NCBI RefSeq assembly: GCF_029167375.1
Contig: NZ_JARFTP010000002.1
Location: 186,001-250,000 of the forward strand
Origin: Tsukamurella sp. 8F
GTDB lineage: Bacteria; Actinomycetota; Actinomycetes; Mycobacteriales; Mycobacteriaceae
Length of the DNA: 64,000 nt
Direction of reading: 5' to 3'
Of the stretch, positions 52,952-61,990 are shown one piece after another (the first letter of the stretch is position 1; the number at the start of each line of letters is the position of its first letter). The notes beneath the pieces were generated by a model, which searched no databases, had not been told where the DNA came from, and saw only the letters and a list, made by a program, of their open reading frames with translations. A program made the translations under genes and the position numbers.

Positions 52952-55282
52952 TCAGTTATCCAGCCTGCGCAGCGCGGGCGGTAGCGACCCGGACGCGACC
53001 AAGGTCAGCGTCTGGGTCGCTCGCGTCAGTGCCACGTAGAGATCCTGCAGCCCGCGGTCCGACTCGTCCGCGATCCGGCCCGGCTCGACCACGATCACAT
53101 GGTCGAACTCCAGCCCCTTGGCGTGCCGCACGGGCATCACCCGTACGGCCGGCGCGGCCAGTGTGCGCAGCCTGCCGACCAGATCGGGGGGCGCCAGAAC
53201 TGCGGTGAGGCGCGGCGCGTCCCCGTCCCCGTCCTGTTCCTCCGCCTCCGGCAGCACATCGGCGACGGTGGCGACCAGATCGCCGTCGTCGGGGACGCGG
53301 ACCAGGCCCGGCGTCTCGCCCTGACGGACGGACGTCGGGACCGACGACGCGGGGTCGATCTCCTTCAGGACGGCCGCAGCCAGGTCCATTATCGCCTCGG
53401 GAGTCCGGTAGTTCACCGTCAGCTCGGCGAGTCTCCAGCGGCCCGGGGTGTACGGGTCCAGGACGCTTGCCCATGACGACGTCCCCGCGGCCTCGGACGT
53501 CTGGGCGGTGTCGCCGACCACCGTCATCCAACGGTTGGGGATCCGGCGCATGATCATGCGCCACGCCATCGCCGACAGTTCCTGCGCCTCGTCGACGATG
53601 ACGTGCCCGAACGTCCACGTGCGGTCCGCGCGGGCGCGGTCGGCGGTGGTGTTGAACTCGCTGACGTTCTGGCGCTCGGCCAACTGCTCGGCGTCGATCA
53701 GGTCGTACGCCATCAGGATCTCGGACGAGTCGAGCTCGTCGTCGAGGTCCGCCGGCGCCGAGCCCGTGAGGATGTCGAGCGCTTCCTGCGCATCGGTGAG
53801 ACGCTTGCGCCACTCCCGCTCGGCGCGCTCCGCGTCGGCCTCGTCATCGATGCCCAGCAGTTCCGCGAGTTCGTCCAGCAGAGGGGCATCGCCGGGCGAG
53901 AAGCCGTCGGTCGCGCGGGCGAGCGCGGCGCGGTCCGCGTCCGAAAGATCCGGTGCGGCCCTTGCCAGCCGCGCCGTATCGGCCCACAGGTCCGCGAGTA
54001 CGTGCTGCGGGCTCAGCTCAGGCCAGAACTCGGCGAGGACCGAAGTGACCTCGGGGTCGTCCGCGAGTTCGTCGCGGATATCCGCGACGTCCGTCCGCGA
54101 GAGCAGTAGCGAACCGTCGACCAGGGACGATCCGATCGTCCTGGCGTGCTGCTCGGCGAGCTGGTCGAGGGCGGACTGCATGAAGAGCGGCCTGGCGAGG
54201 TTGTGCGCTCGGCGCGACGAACGCGCACGGCCGCGGGCCCGCGTGACCACCTTCTTGTCGATCGTCAGCGGATAGCCGTCGAAGCGCAGTTCGACCGGCG
54301 CGGGAGGCAGCGTCTGCCAGCTGCGGACGGCCTGCTTCATGACCTCGATCATGTCGGTCGATCCCTTGAGCTCGGCCGCGCGTGACGCGTCCTCCAGGGT
54401 CGCCACAACGCCCGGGTAGAGGTCGCCCACCGTCGAGAGCAGGACGCCGGTCTCGCCGAGGCTGGGCAGCACGCGGCTGATGTAATCGAGGAACGTCTCG
54501 TTCGGCCCCACAATGAGCACACCTGTACGGGACAGGTTCTGGCGATACGTGTACAGGAGGTAGGCGGCACGGTGTAACGCCACCGCGGTCTTGCCGGTTC
54601 CGGGGCCGCCCTGCACGACCATCACGCCGCGGTGCTCGGACCGGATGATCGCGTCCTGTTCGAGCTGAATGGTTTCGACGATGTCCGTCATGTGTCCCGT
54701 GCGAGCCGCGTCGAGGGCCTCCACGAGCGCGGACTCGCCTGCGACGTTGGCGCCGGGTCCCGTGCCGGGATCCTCACCTGCGGTGAGCGCGAGCCGCTCG
54801 TCGGTCACCGCCGTGACGCGCCGGCCGCGGGTGCGTATATGCCGGCGCACGTGCACGCCCTCGGTCTGTGCCGGGGTCGCGAGGTAGAACGGGCGGGCTA
54901 GGGGAGCGCGCCAGTCGAGCAGCAGCGTGGACAACGAATCGTCACCGTCGAGCACGCCGATCCGGCCGATTCGACGGACGGCGTCCTGATCGTCGTCCTG
55001 TTCGTCCATGTCGAGGCGGCCGAAGTACAGGTTGTGCTCGGCCGCATCGTATTTCGCCAGGTCGTCCGTGTAGAGCTGGTGGAAGGAGTCCCGCTCGGAC
55101 AGTTCCTGCGGGTTCTCGCCGACTTCCGCGAGGTTGTCCGTGCGTCGCCGCGTCGCCGTCGCCCGCATCGCATCGATCCGTGTGTATACGCGGTCGAGGT
55201 GCATCTGTTCGTCGGCGAGGCGAGCTTCGGCGGTCGCCGACGGTGCTGTCTGGTCCGTCTCGGTGACGGGTCGAGGCGTCAC
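52952..55282 (-). CDS. helR: HelR/HelD-type RNA polymerase-recycling ATPase
   Basis: A 776-residue UvrD-like superfamily 1 ATPase. Walker A is VVQGGPGTGKTAVALHRAAY, motif II VIVDEAQELSAMAWRMIMRR, and the C-terminal motifs are VMPVRHAKGLEFDHVIV and LYVALTRATQTL. The N-terminal helical part (LADEQMHLDRVYTRIDAMRA, DNLAEVGENPQEL) is that of HelR proteins, which pull stalled RNA polymerase off DNA and remove rifampicin from it. The GTG at 55282 is chosen because AGGAG precedes it and the family N-terminus begins there. No rifamycin-associated element palindrome is visible in the 100 bp upstream. Confidence 0.88.
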   Translation of the reverse strand: MTPRPVTETDQTAPSATAEARLADEQMHLDRVYTRIDAMRATATRRRTDNLAEVGENPQELSERDSFHQLYTDDLAKYDAAEHNLYFGRLDMDEQDDDQDAVRRIGRIGVLDGDDSLSTLLLDWRAPLARPFYLATPAQTEGVHVRRHIRTRGRRVTAVTDERLALTAGEDPGTGPGANVAGESALVEALDAARTGHMTDIVETIQLEQDAIIRSEHRGVMVVQGGPGTGKTAVALHRAAYLLYTYRQNLSRTGVLIVGPNETFLDYISRVLPSLGETGVLLSTVGDLYPGVVATLEDASRAAELKGSTDMIEVMKQAVRSWQTLPPAPVELRFDGYPLTIDKKVVTRARGRARSSRRAHNLARPLFMQSALDQLAEQHARTIGSSLVDGSLLLSRTDVADIRDELADDPEVTSVLAEFWPELSPQHVLADLWADTARLARAAPDLSDADRAALARATDGFSPGDAPLLDELAELLGIDDEADAERAEREWRKRLTDAQEALDILTGSAPADLDDELDSSEILMAYDLIDAEQLAERQNVSEFNTTADRARADRTWTFGHVIVDEAQELSAMAWRMIMRRIPNRWMTVVGDTAQTSEAAGTSSWASVLDPYTPGRWRLAELTVNYRTPEAIMDLAAAVLKEIDPASSVPTSVRQGETPGLVRVPDDGDLVATVADVLPEAEEQDGDGDAPRLTAVLAPPDLVGRLRTLAAPAVRVMPVRHAKGLEFDHVIVVEPGRIADESDRGLQDLYVALTRATQTLTLVASGSLPPALRRLDN

Positions 55283-55383
55283 GGTGCTCCTAGGTGCGGT
55301 CTCGGGGTGGTGAGAACAGACTCTCCATTGTCCACGAAACCTCGCCCGCGCGCTGCCGCAGCGGCTGTGATGCGTTCGGTCGT

Positions 55384-55905
55384 TCAGACCCCGCAGACCC
55401 AGTCTTCGCGTTCGACGGCGCCGGGGCCGCCGACGGTGGGAGCGCGGTCCGGCGCCGGGAAGTGGCGCCTTATGGTGAATGCCTCGGGCGTCGGGCCCTC
55501 GGCGCGCAGGATCCGGAGGCGCGTCTCGGCCTCCGAGACCGACGGGCGGTGCCCGGCCGGCACCCACCAGCACACGGTGTACGCCTCCCGCATGGGCAGG
55601 AACCACTCCCGTCTGCGGCGCATGATCGCCTTGTGCATCGGGCCGAAGACGAACGCGGCCAGGCTGTCGACGTCGCGCCAGGTCGACATGTTGGTGATCA
55701 CCCCGACGCCATCGCCCTGGTCGCCCTCGAAGGCGACGATGTCCGTCGCGTTGCCGTCCTCGGTCTGTAGGCGCCAGACGAATCCCGGTGCCGCATCTGC
55801 AAGCGCGTTGACCGGATCGAGGGCGGAGACGAAGTCGGCCAGCTGTGGGCTGTCGAGGTCGGCGGCGAGTCGGGCGATGTTCACCTGCGCGAGGTCGTAC
55901 TGCAT
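55384..55905 (-). CDS. DUF3291 domain-containing protein
   Basis: A 173-residue soluble protein with the DUF3291 pattern: MQYDLAQVNIARLAADLDSP, APGFVWRLQTEDGN and MSTWRDVDSLAAFVFGPMHK, followed by WFLPMREAYTVCWWVPAGHR. The fold is a dimeric ferredoxin-like barrel, related to monooxygenase-like ABM proteins. Function is unknown. It is on the same strand as, and 9 bp after, the GlxA regulator gene, so the two are probably co-transcribed. Confidence 0.85.
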   Translation of the reverse strand: MQYDLAQVNIARLAADLDSPQLADFVSALDPVNALADAAPGFVWRLQTEDGNATDIVAFEGDQGDGVGVITNMSTWRDVDSLAAFVFGPMHKAIMRRRREWFLPMREAYTVCWWVPAGHRPSVSEAETRLRILRAEGPTPEAFTIRRHFPAPDRAPTVGGPGAVEREDWVCGV

Positions 55906-55914
55906 GCCGACAAG

Positions 55915-56871
55915 CTACCGGCTGAGCGCGTCGAACCGCCTGCGGTAGGCATCCGGTGTGGTGTCGAGTGCGTTGTGCATGTGCCTTCGGAGGGCTACCG
56001 GGCTGCCGAAACCGCATAGGTGTGCGATGCGCTCGACGGTGAGGTCGGTCGTCTCGAGTAGTTGCTGAGCGCGCCGGACGCGAGCTGCGTTGAGCCATTC
56101 GAGGGGCCGGGTGCCGGTGCGCTGCACGAAGTGTCGATGCAGGGTCCGCGTGCTGACCTGCGCGTGCCGGGCGAGCTGCTCGATCGTGAGTGGCTCGTCG
56201 AGGTGGTCGAGAGCCCACGTCAGCGTGTCGCCGATATCGCGCCCTGCGGCCGTCGGCGCGGGAACGGGATCGACGTACTGCCGCTGGTTGCCGTCCCGAT
56301 GCGGTGGGCTGACCAGTCGGCGTGCCACGCGATTGGCCACATGCGCGCCGTAGTCCGTGCGCACGATGTGCAGGCAGAGGTCGATCCCAGCCGACTTTCC
56401 TGCGGACGTCAGCACGTCACCGTGATCGATGTACAGCGGATCGGGGTCGACCAGGACTCGCGGGTATCGCTCGGCCAGCTCGGCGGCGTACAGCCAGTGG
56501 GTCGTCGCCCTGCGTCCGTCCAACAGTCCGGCGGCCGCGAGAACGAACGCGCCGGTACAGATCGAGGCGACCCGTGCGCCCCGGCAGGCGGCCTCCCGGA
56601 CGGCTTCGACGAGGTCGGGAGCGGGATTCAGTGCGGCGTCGTGGCAGGCGGGGACGATGACCGTGTCGGCGCGCGCGAGGTCGTCGTATGTGTGCGTCGT
56701 CGTGGCGCGGAACCACCTGTCGACGGACGCGTCGCGCGGGCTGCATACGGCGAAGTCGTACCAGTCGGTGCCGGCGAGTTCGCTGCGGTCCGTGCCGAAT
56801 ATCGCGCACGGTCCCGCGAGCTCGAATAGAGGGACACCTTCGCTCAGTGCTAGCGCGACCTTTCGGGGCAT
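55915..56871 (-). CDS. GlxA family transcriptional regulator (DJ-1/PfpI domain + AraC HTH)
   Basis: A 318-residue regulator: DJ-1/PfpI-like domain (1 to about 180, with SICTGAFVLAAAGLLDGRRA and TTHW) and a C-terminal AraC HTH (LARHAQVSTRTLHRHFVQRT, IAHLCGFGSPVALRRHMHNA). It is divergent from an MFS exporter/importer gene. The 70-bp space contains GACAGT-N6-ACTGTC. A TACATT box lies seven bases before the ATG. It is a second, distinct member of the family in this window. Confidence 0.88.
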   Translation of the reverse strand: MPRKVALALSEGVPLFELAGPCAIFGTDRSELAGTDWYDFAVCSPRDASVDRWFRATTTHTYDDLARADTVIVPACHDAALNPAPDLVEAVREAACRGARVASICTGAFVLAAAGLLDGRRATTHWLYAAELAERYPRVLVDPDPLYIDHGDVLTSAGKSAGIDLCLHIVRTDYGAHVANRVARRLVSPPHRDGNQRQYVDPVPAPTAAGRDIGDTLTWALDHLDEPLTIEQLARHAQVSTRTLHRHFVQRTGTRPLEWLNAARVRRAQQLLETTDLTVERIAHLCGFGSPVALRRHMHNALDTTPDAYRRRFDALSR

Positions 56872-56892
56872 GGCCGAAAATGTATCACCAGT

Positions 56893-56910
56893 GACAGTCC
56901 GGACACTGTC
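56893..56910. promoter_or_regulatory. Candidate operator between GlxA regulator and MFS gene
   Basis: Inverted repeat GACAGT-N6-ACTGTC, with the palindrome GTCCGGAC inside (56897-56904). It lies midway between the divergent starts. Confidence 0.45.
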
Positions 56911-56941
56911 CGTCGGCCTCGGCGGTCACGATGGTTGAGGG

Positions 56942-58168
56942 GTGACCGAGACACATCCCCCCAGACGTCCGATTCCCCCGGCCCGTGCCGAGCAGATGCC
57001 TCAGCTCGCCGGCCCGACGGTGCTGTTCATGTCCGTTGCCGCCGCCCTGGGCACCTCCGCGGTCTACTTGTTGCAGCCGTCCGTGGCGCAGGTCGCTTCT
57101 TCGCTCCGGTCTCCGATCGGTCATGTCGGCATGGCCCTGGCATGCGGCCAGATCGGCTACCTGACCGGATTGATACTCGTTGTGCCGCTGGTGGATCGGT
57201 TCGCGCCAGGGCGTGTCATCGGTGCGCAGTTCGCATGCCTTGCCGCTGCTCTGAGCCTGAGTGCCGCGGTCGCAGACACTCAGCTGCTCGCCGCGCTGAT
57301 CGCGCTGACCGGGGCGAGTTCTGTCGTCGGAGCCGGGATGACCTCGGTGGCGGGGCGTCTGACTGTACCGGAGCGTCGGGCGACGACGCTCGGCGTGCTG
57401 ACCTCCGGCATCTCCGCCGGGATCCTGGGTGGACGGATCGTCGGGGGTGTGCTGGCCGATCATCTCGGGTGGCGCGGGATGCTGCTGTGCATCGCTGGTG
57501 CATGCGTCGCATTCGCGGCGAGTTGCGCTGTGGTGCTGCCCAACCCGCGTCGCACGCGTCCCGCGACCGGATACATCGCAGGCATTCGGTCGATCCCGAT
57601 GCTGTTCGTCCGCCACGCAGCGCTGCGGCTCGCTTCGGCGCGAGGGGCCCTGTGGTTCTTCGGATTCTGCGCGATGTGGGCGGGGCTCGCGGTTGCGCTG
57701 GCGCAGCCGCCGTTCGCATATTCGCCCGAACGGATCGGCCTGTACGGTCTGGCCGGCCTCTCCGGGATCGTCGCCACCCAGGTCGCCGGTCGCTGGACGG
57801 ACCGGGTCGGCGCCCGTGCGGTGATTCTGGCCGGCCTGTCGGTGGCGTTCGGCGCCGCGGCGACGAACGCGGTTGCCCTGCATAGTACGGTCGCGACCGT
57901 CGTCTGCCTCGCCTTGTTCGATGCCGGGTTGTTCGCGGCTCAGGTCGCGAACCAGAGCACCGTCCTCGCTATCGACCCGGCGGCTCCCGCGCGATTCAAC
58001 AGCGGCTACATGGTGGTGTACTTCATCGGCGGCAGCGCGGGAACTGCGTTCGGAGCGGCCGCGGTGGGGTGGTTCGGATGGACGTGTACGGCATTGGTGG
58101 TCGCGGCAGTGGTCTTCGCTGCCGGAGTGCTGACCTGTGCTGTGTCAGCGGATCACGGGGAGGGGTGA
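56942..58168 (+). CDS. MFS transporter
   Basis: A 408-residue major facilitator with twelve hydrophobic segments. The first helix is VLFMSVAAALGTSAVYLLQP and the loop PLVDRFAPGRVIGAQF corresponds to motif A. This is the sugar/drug-efflux-like YnfM/YtbD group. The GTG start at 56942 follows the operator. The 3' end overlaps the gene on the opposite strand by 24 bp. It is probably controlled by the divergent GlxA regulator. Confidence 0.85.
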   Translation: MTETHPPRRPIPPARAEQMPQLAGPTVLFMSVAAALGTSAVYLLQPSVAQVASSLRSPIGHVGMALACGQIGYLTGLILVVPLVDRFAPGRVIGAQFACLAAALSLSAAVADTQLLAALIALTGASSVVGAGMTSVAGRLTVPERRATTLGVLTSGISAGILGGRIVGGVLADHLGWRGMLLCIAGACVAFAASCAVVLPNPRRTRPATGYIAGIRSIPMLFVRHAALRLASARGALWFFGFCAMWAGLAVALAQPPFAYSPERIGLYGLAGLSGIVATQVAGRWTDRVGARAVILAGLSVAFGAAATNAVALHSTVATVVCLALFDAGLFAAQVANQSTVLAIDPAAPARFNSGYMVVYFIGGSAGTAFGAAAVGWFGWTCTALVVAAVVFAAGVLTCAVSADHGEG

Positions 58169-58795
58169 GTGGTCGGCGCGTCCGGTAGCGGCCTCGATGA
58201 ACGCGATCGGGTCCGCGACCTCGGCGAGCAGCGCGGCCGTCTCCTGCAGGGCGTCGTCCGCCACCGCGGGTGACATGCCCACCGCGTCGAGTACGTCCAG
58301 CAGGTGCACCACCGACTCCATGAGGATGATGCGGACCGCCTCGACGAGTCGGATGCTGGTGCCTGCCGCTGGCCACGGCACCAGCGTCTCCGCGTCGGCG
58401 GCCCGCAGCGTCGCGATAGCACGCGGACCGTCGTCGGCGAATGGTTGCACGAGTTCGCCCGGATCGCCTACGGCGCCGGCTCGTCCGACAGCGGCGTCGG
58501 CGACGGAGGCAGCCATCTGTTCCGCCGGACCGTTGAACGAGTTGAAGCCTCGTAGTATGCCCGCGGCGGTGGTCGGCGGCGTGGCCTGACCATCGGTGGA
58601 AGGAAGCCCACGGGCGAGTAGCGCCGGGAATCCCGCGACGTGCGCGTACACGGCGGCCACATCCCAACCGGTGCATCGGGTCGGAGCATGCCAGAGTCTC
58701 CCCAGCGAGCGACCTACTTCGGTCCACAGGGTCCACACGTCGGCCAAGGCGACGACGCGTCGCTCGAACAAAGCATCGGACACCGCGATGCTCAC
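58145..58795 (-). CDS. Maleylpyruvate isomerase / DinB-like family protein
   Basis: A 216-residue protein of the mycothiol-dependent maleylpyruvate isomerase N-domain (DinB-fold) type: RLWHAPTRCTGWDVAAVYAH supplies a metal His, and MESVVHLLDVLDAVG another. Such proteins use mycothiol in isomerisation or thiol transfer. It begins with GTG at 58795 and follows the small membrane protein gene by 61 bp on the same strand, so it probably belongs to the FAD monooxygenase operon. Confidence 0.75.
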   Translation of the reverse strand: MSIAVSDALFERRVVALADVWTLWTEVGRSLGRLWHAPTRCTGWDVAAVYAHVAGFPALLARGLPSTDGQATPPTTAAGILRGFNSFNGPAEQMAASVADAAVGRAGAVGDPGELVQPFADDGPRAIATLRAADAETLVPWPAAGTSIRLVEAVRIILMESVVHLLDVLDAVGMSPAVADDALQETAALLAEVADPIAFIEAATGRADHSPLPVIR

Positions 58796-58856
58796 GACGC
58801 ATCCTGCGGTGCGCCGGCCGCGGCGGAGCGGTCGATGGCCACGGTCACTCCTCTCC

Positions 58857-59126
58857 TCAGCGCCGCCGGATGACCTTGATCATCAGCGCGCCCAACACGA
58901 TCAGATAGACGAGCATGAATCCGCCGAATGCCATGCTGAGGCCGCCGCCGTGATCGAGGAACGCCGTTGCGATACCGGTCAACGGCAGGAAGGCGATGAC
59001 GAACATGAGGGCGGCGACGCGACGCGACCGCCGCGGCTGAGTGGGTGTGCTCACCTCTCCGGTCCTGAGCCACTGGCGCGCGCTTGCCACCGGCGTGGGC
59101 GGATCGGCCTCATCGATCGGCTTCAT
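58857..59126 (-). CDS. Small membrane protein
   Basis: An 89-residue protein with a 35-residue cytoplasmic lead and two membrane helices (VAALMFVIAFLPLTGIATAF, FMLVYLIVLGALMIKVI). Its ATG overlaps the stop codon of the FAD monooxygenase gene (ATGA). I recognise no family. The coupling suggests that the product works with the monooxygenase. Confidence 0.65.
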   Translation of the reverse strand: MKPIDEADPPTPVASARQWLRTGEVSTPTQPRRSRRVAALMFVIAFLPLTGIATAFLDHGGGLSMAFGGFMLVYLIVLGALMIKVIRRR

Positions 59127-60331
59127 GGGGCCACGGCCTCGGTCGCATCGGTGGATCCGGCGTCGGCCAGATCAGCGTAATCGGGGAGTCGCACCCCATT
59201 GATGGCGCGCTCCAGGAGTTCGGCGAACCACTCGGACTCGAAGTCGGGTCCGGGCCCGTGCGCGGTGACGTCGCGGCTGCGCGCGTGTAGCCGCGCGATC
59301 TCCTGGTTGGCCTCGACGTACGGTCGCATCTTCCTCTCGTACGCATCGAAACCCGTCGCCGGATCCCAGCCGGCGGAGGCGAGCTCGCCGGCCAGCAGGT
59401 ATGCACCGACGAGGGCGATCCCGGTGCCCTGACCCGACATCGGTGATGAGCTGCACGCCGCGTCACCGAGGAGCCCCACGCGTCCGCTCGACCAGCGGTC
59501 CATAACCACCTGGGCGACCTGATCGAGGTAGAAGTCGGGGGTGTCGTCGATATGCGCGAGAATGCGTGGGGTCAACCAACCGAAGCCGTCCATCCGTTCG
59601 CGCAGCAGTTGCTTCTGGGCCTCGATATCGCGGTAGTCGACGTCGAAATCAACTGCGGGGAAGGAGAACATGGCGACGGCGAGGCTCGCGTCCCGGATCG
59701 GACGCAGGCCCGCGGAGCGCCCCGCCTCCTGGTATTCGAGCATCCACTGGTCCAGCCCGAATTCGTTGGGAACGGTGTAGAAGGCGAGCACGTGCCCGAG
59801 GTGGCGGACGAACCGCTCGCGGGGTCCGAACGCCGCCGCACGCAGTGCCGAGTGCAGCCCGTCCGCGCCAATCACCAGGTCGAAGCGCCGCCGGCTACCG
59901 CCCGCGAGCGTCACGTCCACGCCGTCCGCGTCCTGGGTGATCTCGGCGATCCGGTCACCGAAGACGTATTCGACGCGGTCGCGGGTGTCGTCGTAGAGCA
60001 CGCGAGACAAGTCACCACGCAGGATCTCGATCTCGGAGATGAATCCATCGCCGCCGTCGTCCTCCACACTGAAGGTCTCGAGCACGTTGCCGTCGGCGTC
60101 GACGGTGTGCGCGCCGGCGGCGAAGGTGCAGGCGGCACGCACGGCACCGTCGAGTCCCATTCGCCTGACGACCTCACGAGTCACGCCGCGTGCGTCCACC
60201 GCCTGTCCGCCCGGACGCAGGACGGGCGAACGCTCGACGACGGTCACCTCGGCTCCCCACCGGTCCAGCCAGTGCGCCAGCGCGGGACCGGCGATGCTGG
60301 CCCCCGCGATCAAGACCTTTGTCCCGCTCAT
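59123..60331 (-). CDS. FAD-dependent monooxygenase (UbiH/TetX-like)
   Basis: A 402-residue flavoprotein hydroxylase. The N-terminal FAD fold reads KVLIAGASIAGPALAHWLDR, in which the third Gly of GxGxxG is changed (GASIAG), common in this group. The middle motif is LVIGADGLHSALRAA, and the GD motif GRVGLLGDAACSSSPMSGQG. It hydroxylates a small aromatic or inactivates a drug (TetX-like relatives); the substrate is unknown. The ATG at 60331 starts at the FAD fold. A small membrane protein and a DinB-like protein follow in the same direction. Confidence 0.88.
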   Translation of the reverse strand: MSGTKVLIAGASIAGPALAHWLDRWGAEVTVVERSPVLRPGGQAVDARGVTREVVRRMGLDGAVRAACTFAAGAHTVDADGNVLETFSVEDDGGDGFISEIEILRGDLSRVLYDDTRDRVEYVFGDRIAEITQDADGVDVTLAGGSRRRFDLVIGADGLHSALRAAAFGPRERFVRHLGHVLAFYTVPNEFGLDQWMLEYQEAGRSAGLRPIRDASLAVAMFSFPAVDFDVDYRDIEAQKQLLRERMDGFGWLTPRILAHIDDTPDFYLDQVAQVVMDRWSSGRVGLLGDAACSSSPMSGQGTGIALVGAYLLAGELASAGWDPATGFDAYERKMRPYVEANQEIARLHARSRDVTAHGPGPDFESEWFAELLERAINGVRLPDYADLADAGSTDATEAVAP

Positions 60332-60399
60332 GCATACCCCCGCTCGAACAGCTTCTCCCGGATAGTACCTCGACCTAAGGGGTTCGACCTCACCTGTGG

Positions 60400-60535
60400 T
60401 GAAAACCATTGTCGGCCAATAGGTCCATGCGAGAACCGGAGAACGTCTCCGATCGCGACGACGAGCTTGCGGTAGGACTCCGTGCTGATGCCTGCGGCCC
60501 TTGCGATCTGGAGCGTCGTGACCGATCCGCCGACC
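60400..60535 (-). pseudogene. TetR-type HTH remnant
   Basis: The stretch VTTLQIARAAGISTESYRKL looks like the middle of a TetR HTH but has no first helix, no recognition helix of normal form and no ligand domain. It lies directly upstream of the FAD monooxygenase, where a TetR regulator would be expected. It is probably what is left of that regulator. Confidence 0.35.
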
Positions 60536-60581
60536 TCGGTCGGGAGAGCGGGATGGTGGCTTGCACGATCATGGCACGGCG

Positions 60582-61052
60582 CTATACGTGTGACAGTTCG
60601 ACCGTCATGAAGACGCTGTTGGGATCGTGGCGGTACGTGCCGAAGGGGTCGCACTCGACGAATCCGACGGCGCGGTACAGGGCGCGGGCCGGGGCGAAGA
60701 AGGCCATGCTGCCGGTCTCGAGCGAAACCCGGGTCAGTCCGCGGGCGCGAGCGTCGTCCAAGGCATGTAGCGCGAGTGCTCGGCCCACCCCTCGCTCTCT
60801 CGCGGCGGGCGCGGTGCGCATGCTCTTGAGCTCGTCGTGTCCTCCATCGATCGGCACCAACGCCACGGTCCCGAGAAGCTCATCGTCGGGCGCCTGGGCG
60901 ACCCACATCCGCACGCCGGGCGCGCGCAGGGCGGCGACATCGAGGGCGTGCCGGCTCGCCGCCGGTGCGGTCGGCGCCATATCGGCGAGGTGTGCGGAAA
61001 GGAACTCGACGAGGGTCTCGTCCGCGAGGTCTGCGTCGACGACTCGAATCAT
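60582..61052 (-). CDS. GNAT family N-acetyltransferase
   Basis: A 156-residue acetyltransferase. The acetyl-CoA binding loop is AARERGVGRALALHALDDAR (RxxGxG/A), preceded by the strand LLGTVALVPIDGGHDELKSM, and followed by FFAPARALYRAVGFVECDPF. This matches the PA4026/YiiD-like group of small-molecule acetyltransferases. The ATG at 61052 overlaps the sigma factor stop codon (ATGA), so it is translationally coupled to that gene. Confidence 0.88.
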   Translation of the reverse strand: MIRVVDADLADETLVEFLSAHLADMAPTAPAASRHALDVAALRAPGVRMWVAQAPDDELLGTVALVPIDGGHDELKSMRTAPAARERGVGRALALHALDDARARGLTRVSLETGSMAFFAPARALYRAVGFVECDPFGTYRHDPNSVFMTVELSHV

Positions 61053-61906
61053 GTTTTCATGGAACCAGATCCGGCTCCAGCGAGGAGAGGACGGCCGCGC
61101 AGGTCTCTGACATCGATCCGTGAGATCAGCCCGTTTCGTGTGGCGACGTCGATAGTCGCGATCGGGTGGCCGCCGGGAGCTATCACGTGCGTTGCCCGCC
61201 CACCGATGAGTAGCACTGTGCTGGTGCGGATCCGGTCGACGAAAGTCCTCGTCTCGTCGGCTACGGCTGCCCGCCCGCGCACGACGGCTGCCGTGGGGGT
61301 CGGCGACAGCGAGGGATCTACGGTGCGCGCGCAATCCGGGGCCATCAGATCCAGCATCCGGGTCATGTCTCCGCCCGCCGCGGCGCTGAGGAAGGCATCG
61401 ACCAGGGCACCGTCGGCATCCGACGCCGGCACCGAGGTGTTCTGTGCGATGCGACGCCGCGCGCGGCTCGCATGCTTCTTCGCGTTGTCGCGGCTCGTAT
61501 CGAGGACGGCTGCGATCTCCTGGAACGGCACGTCGAACAGGTCGTGCAGCACGTAGGCGATGCGCTGTGGGGGAGTGAGAGCATTCAGGACGATCATCAG
61601 CGCGCGGGACACGCTCTCGCGCTGGAGATAGCGTTCGTCGGCTGCGAGTTCCTCGGCGTGGACCTCGTCTGCCGGGAGGGTCTCCTCGCGGCGTCGCCGT
61701 CGCGCGCGCAACTGGTCGAGGCATACGTTGCCGAGGACCGTCGTCAGCCACGCGGCGGGTCTACGGAGGTGCTCGGTCTCCCCGTTCGACACCTTGATCC
61801 AGGTGGTCTGCACGGCGTCCTCCGCATCGTGGATCGAGCCGAGTAGCCGGAACGCGATCGCGGTCAGCTGCGGGCGGGCGGCTTCGAAGTCGGATGCCGG
61901 TATCAC
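61049..61906 (-). CDS. ECF41-type sigma factor with SnoaL-like C-terminal domain
   Basis: A 285-residue ECF sigma factor. Region 2 is LTAIAFRLLGSIHDAEDAVQ followed by TTWIKVSNGETEHLRRPAAW; region 4 is ALTPPQRIAYVLHDLFDVPF with an HTH EIAAVLDTSRDNAKKHASRA. A C-terminal about 110-residue SnoaL-like (NTF2-fold) domain follows (FLSAAAGGDMTRMLDLMAPD). This architecture is ECF41 (SigJ-like), where the tail replaces an anti-sigma factor. No anti-sigma gene is present. It starts with GTG at 61906, next to a perfect ECF41-type promoter that faces the neighbouring DoxX-like gene. Confidence 0.9.
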   Translation of the reverse strand: MIPASDFEAARPQLTAIAFRLLGSIHDAEDAVQTTWIKVSNGETEHLRRPAAWLTTVLGNVCLDQLRARRRRREETLPADEVHAEELAADERYLQRESVSRALMIVLNALTPPQRIAYVLHDLFDVPFQEIAAVLDTSRDNAKKHASRARRRIAQNTSVPASDADGALVDAFLSAAAGGDMTRMLDLMAPDCARTVDPSLSPTPTAAVVRGRAAVADETRTFVDRIRTSTVLLIGGRATHVIAPGGHPIATIDVATRNGLISRIDVRDLRGRPLLAGAGSGSMKT

Positions 61907-61910
61907 CGGG

Positions 61911-61937
61911 TGTCACCTTTCGCGGGTGTGAGACGTC
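61911..61937 (+). promoter_or_regulatory. ECF41-type promoter
   Basis: TGTCACC (61911-61917), 16 bases, then CGTC (61934-61937). The published ECF41 consensus is TGTCACA-N16-CGTC, so only one base differs. It drives the DoxX-like gene on the plus strand. Confidence 0.75.
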
Positions 61938-61990
61938 GGGAGAACGAAACGACCGATCTCCTATCCGACCATCCCATTGGAGGCCACCGT

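Noticed and set aside
55283-55383. Rifamycin-associated element upstream of helR
   Set aside because: No matching long palindrome was found on reading this stretch.
55283-56218. 300-residue upstream extension of the HelR frame
   Set aside because: It runs antisense across the DUF3291 gene and lacks coding features; a GTG with AGGAG at 55282 marks the family start.
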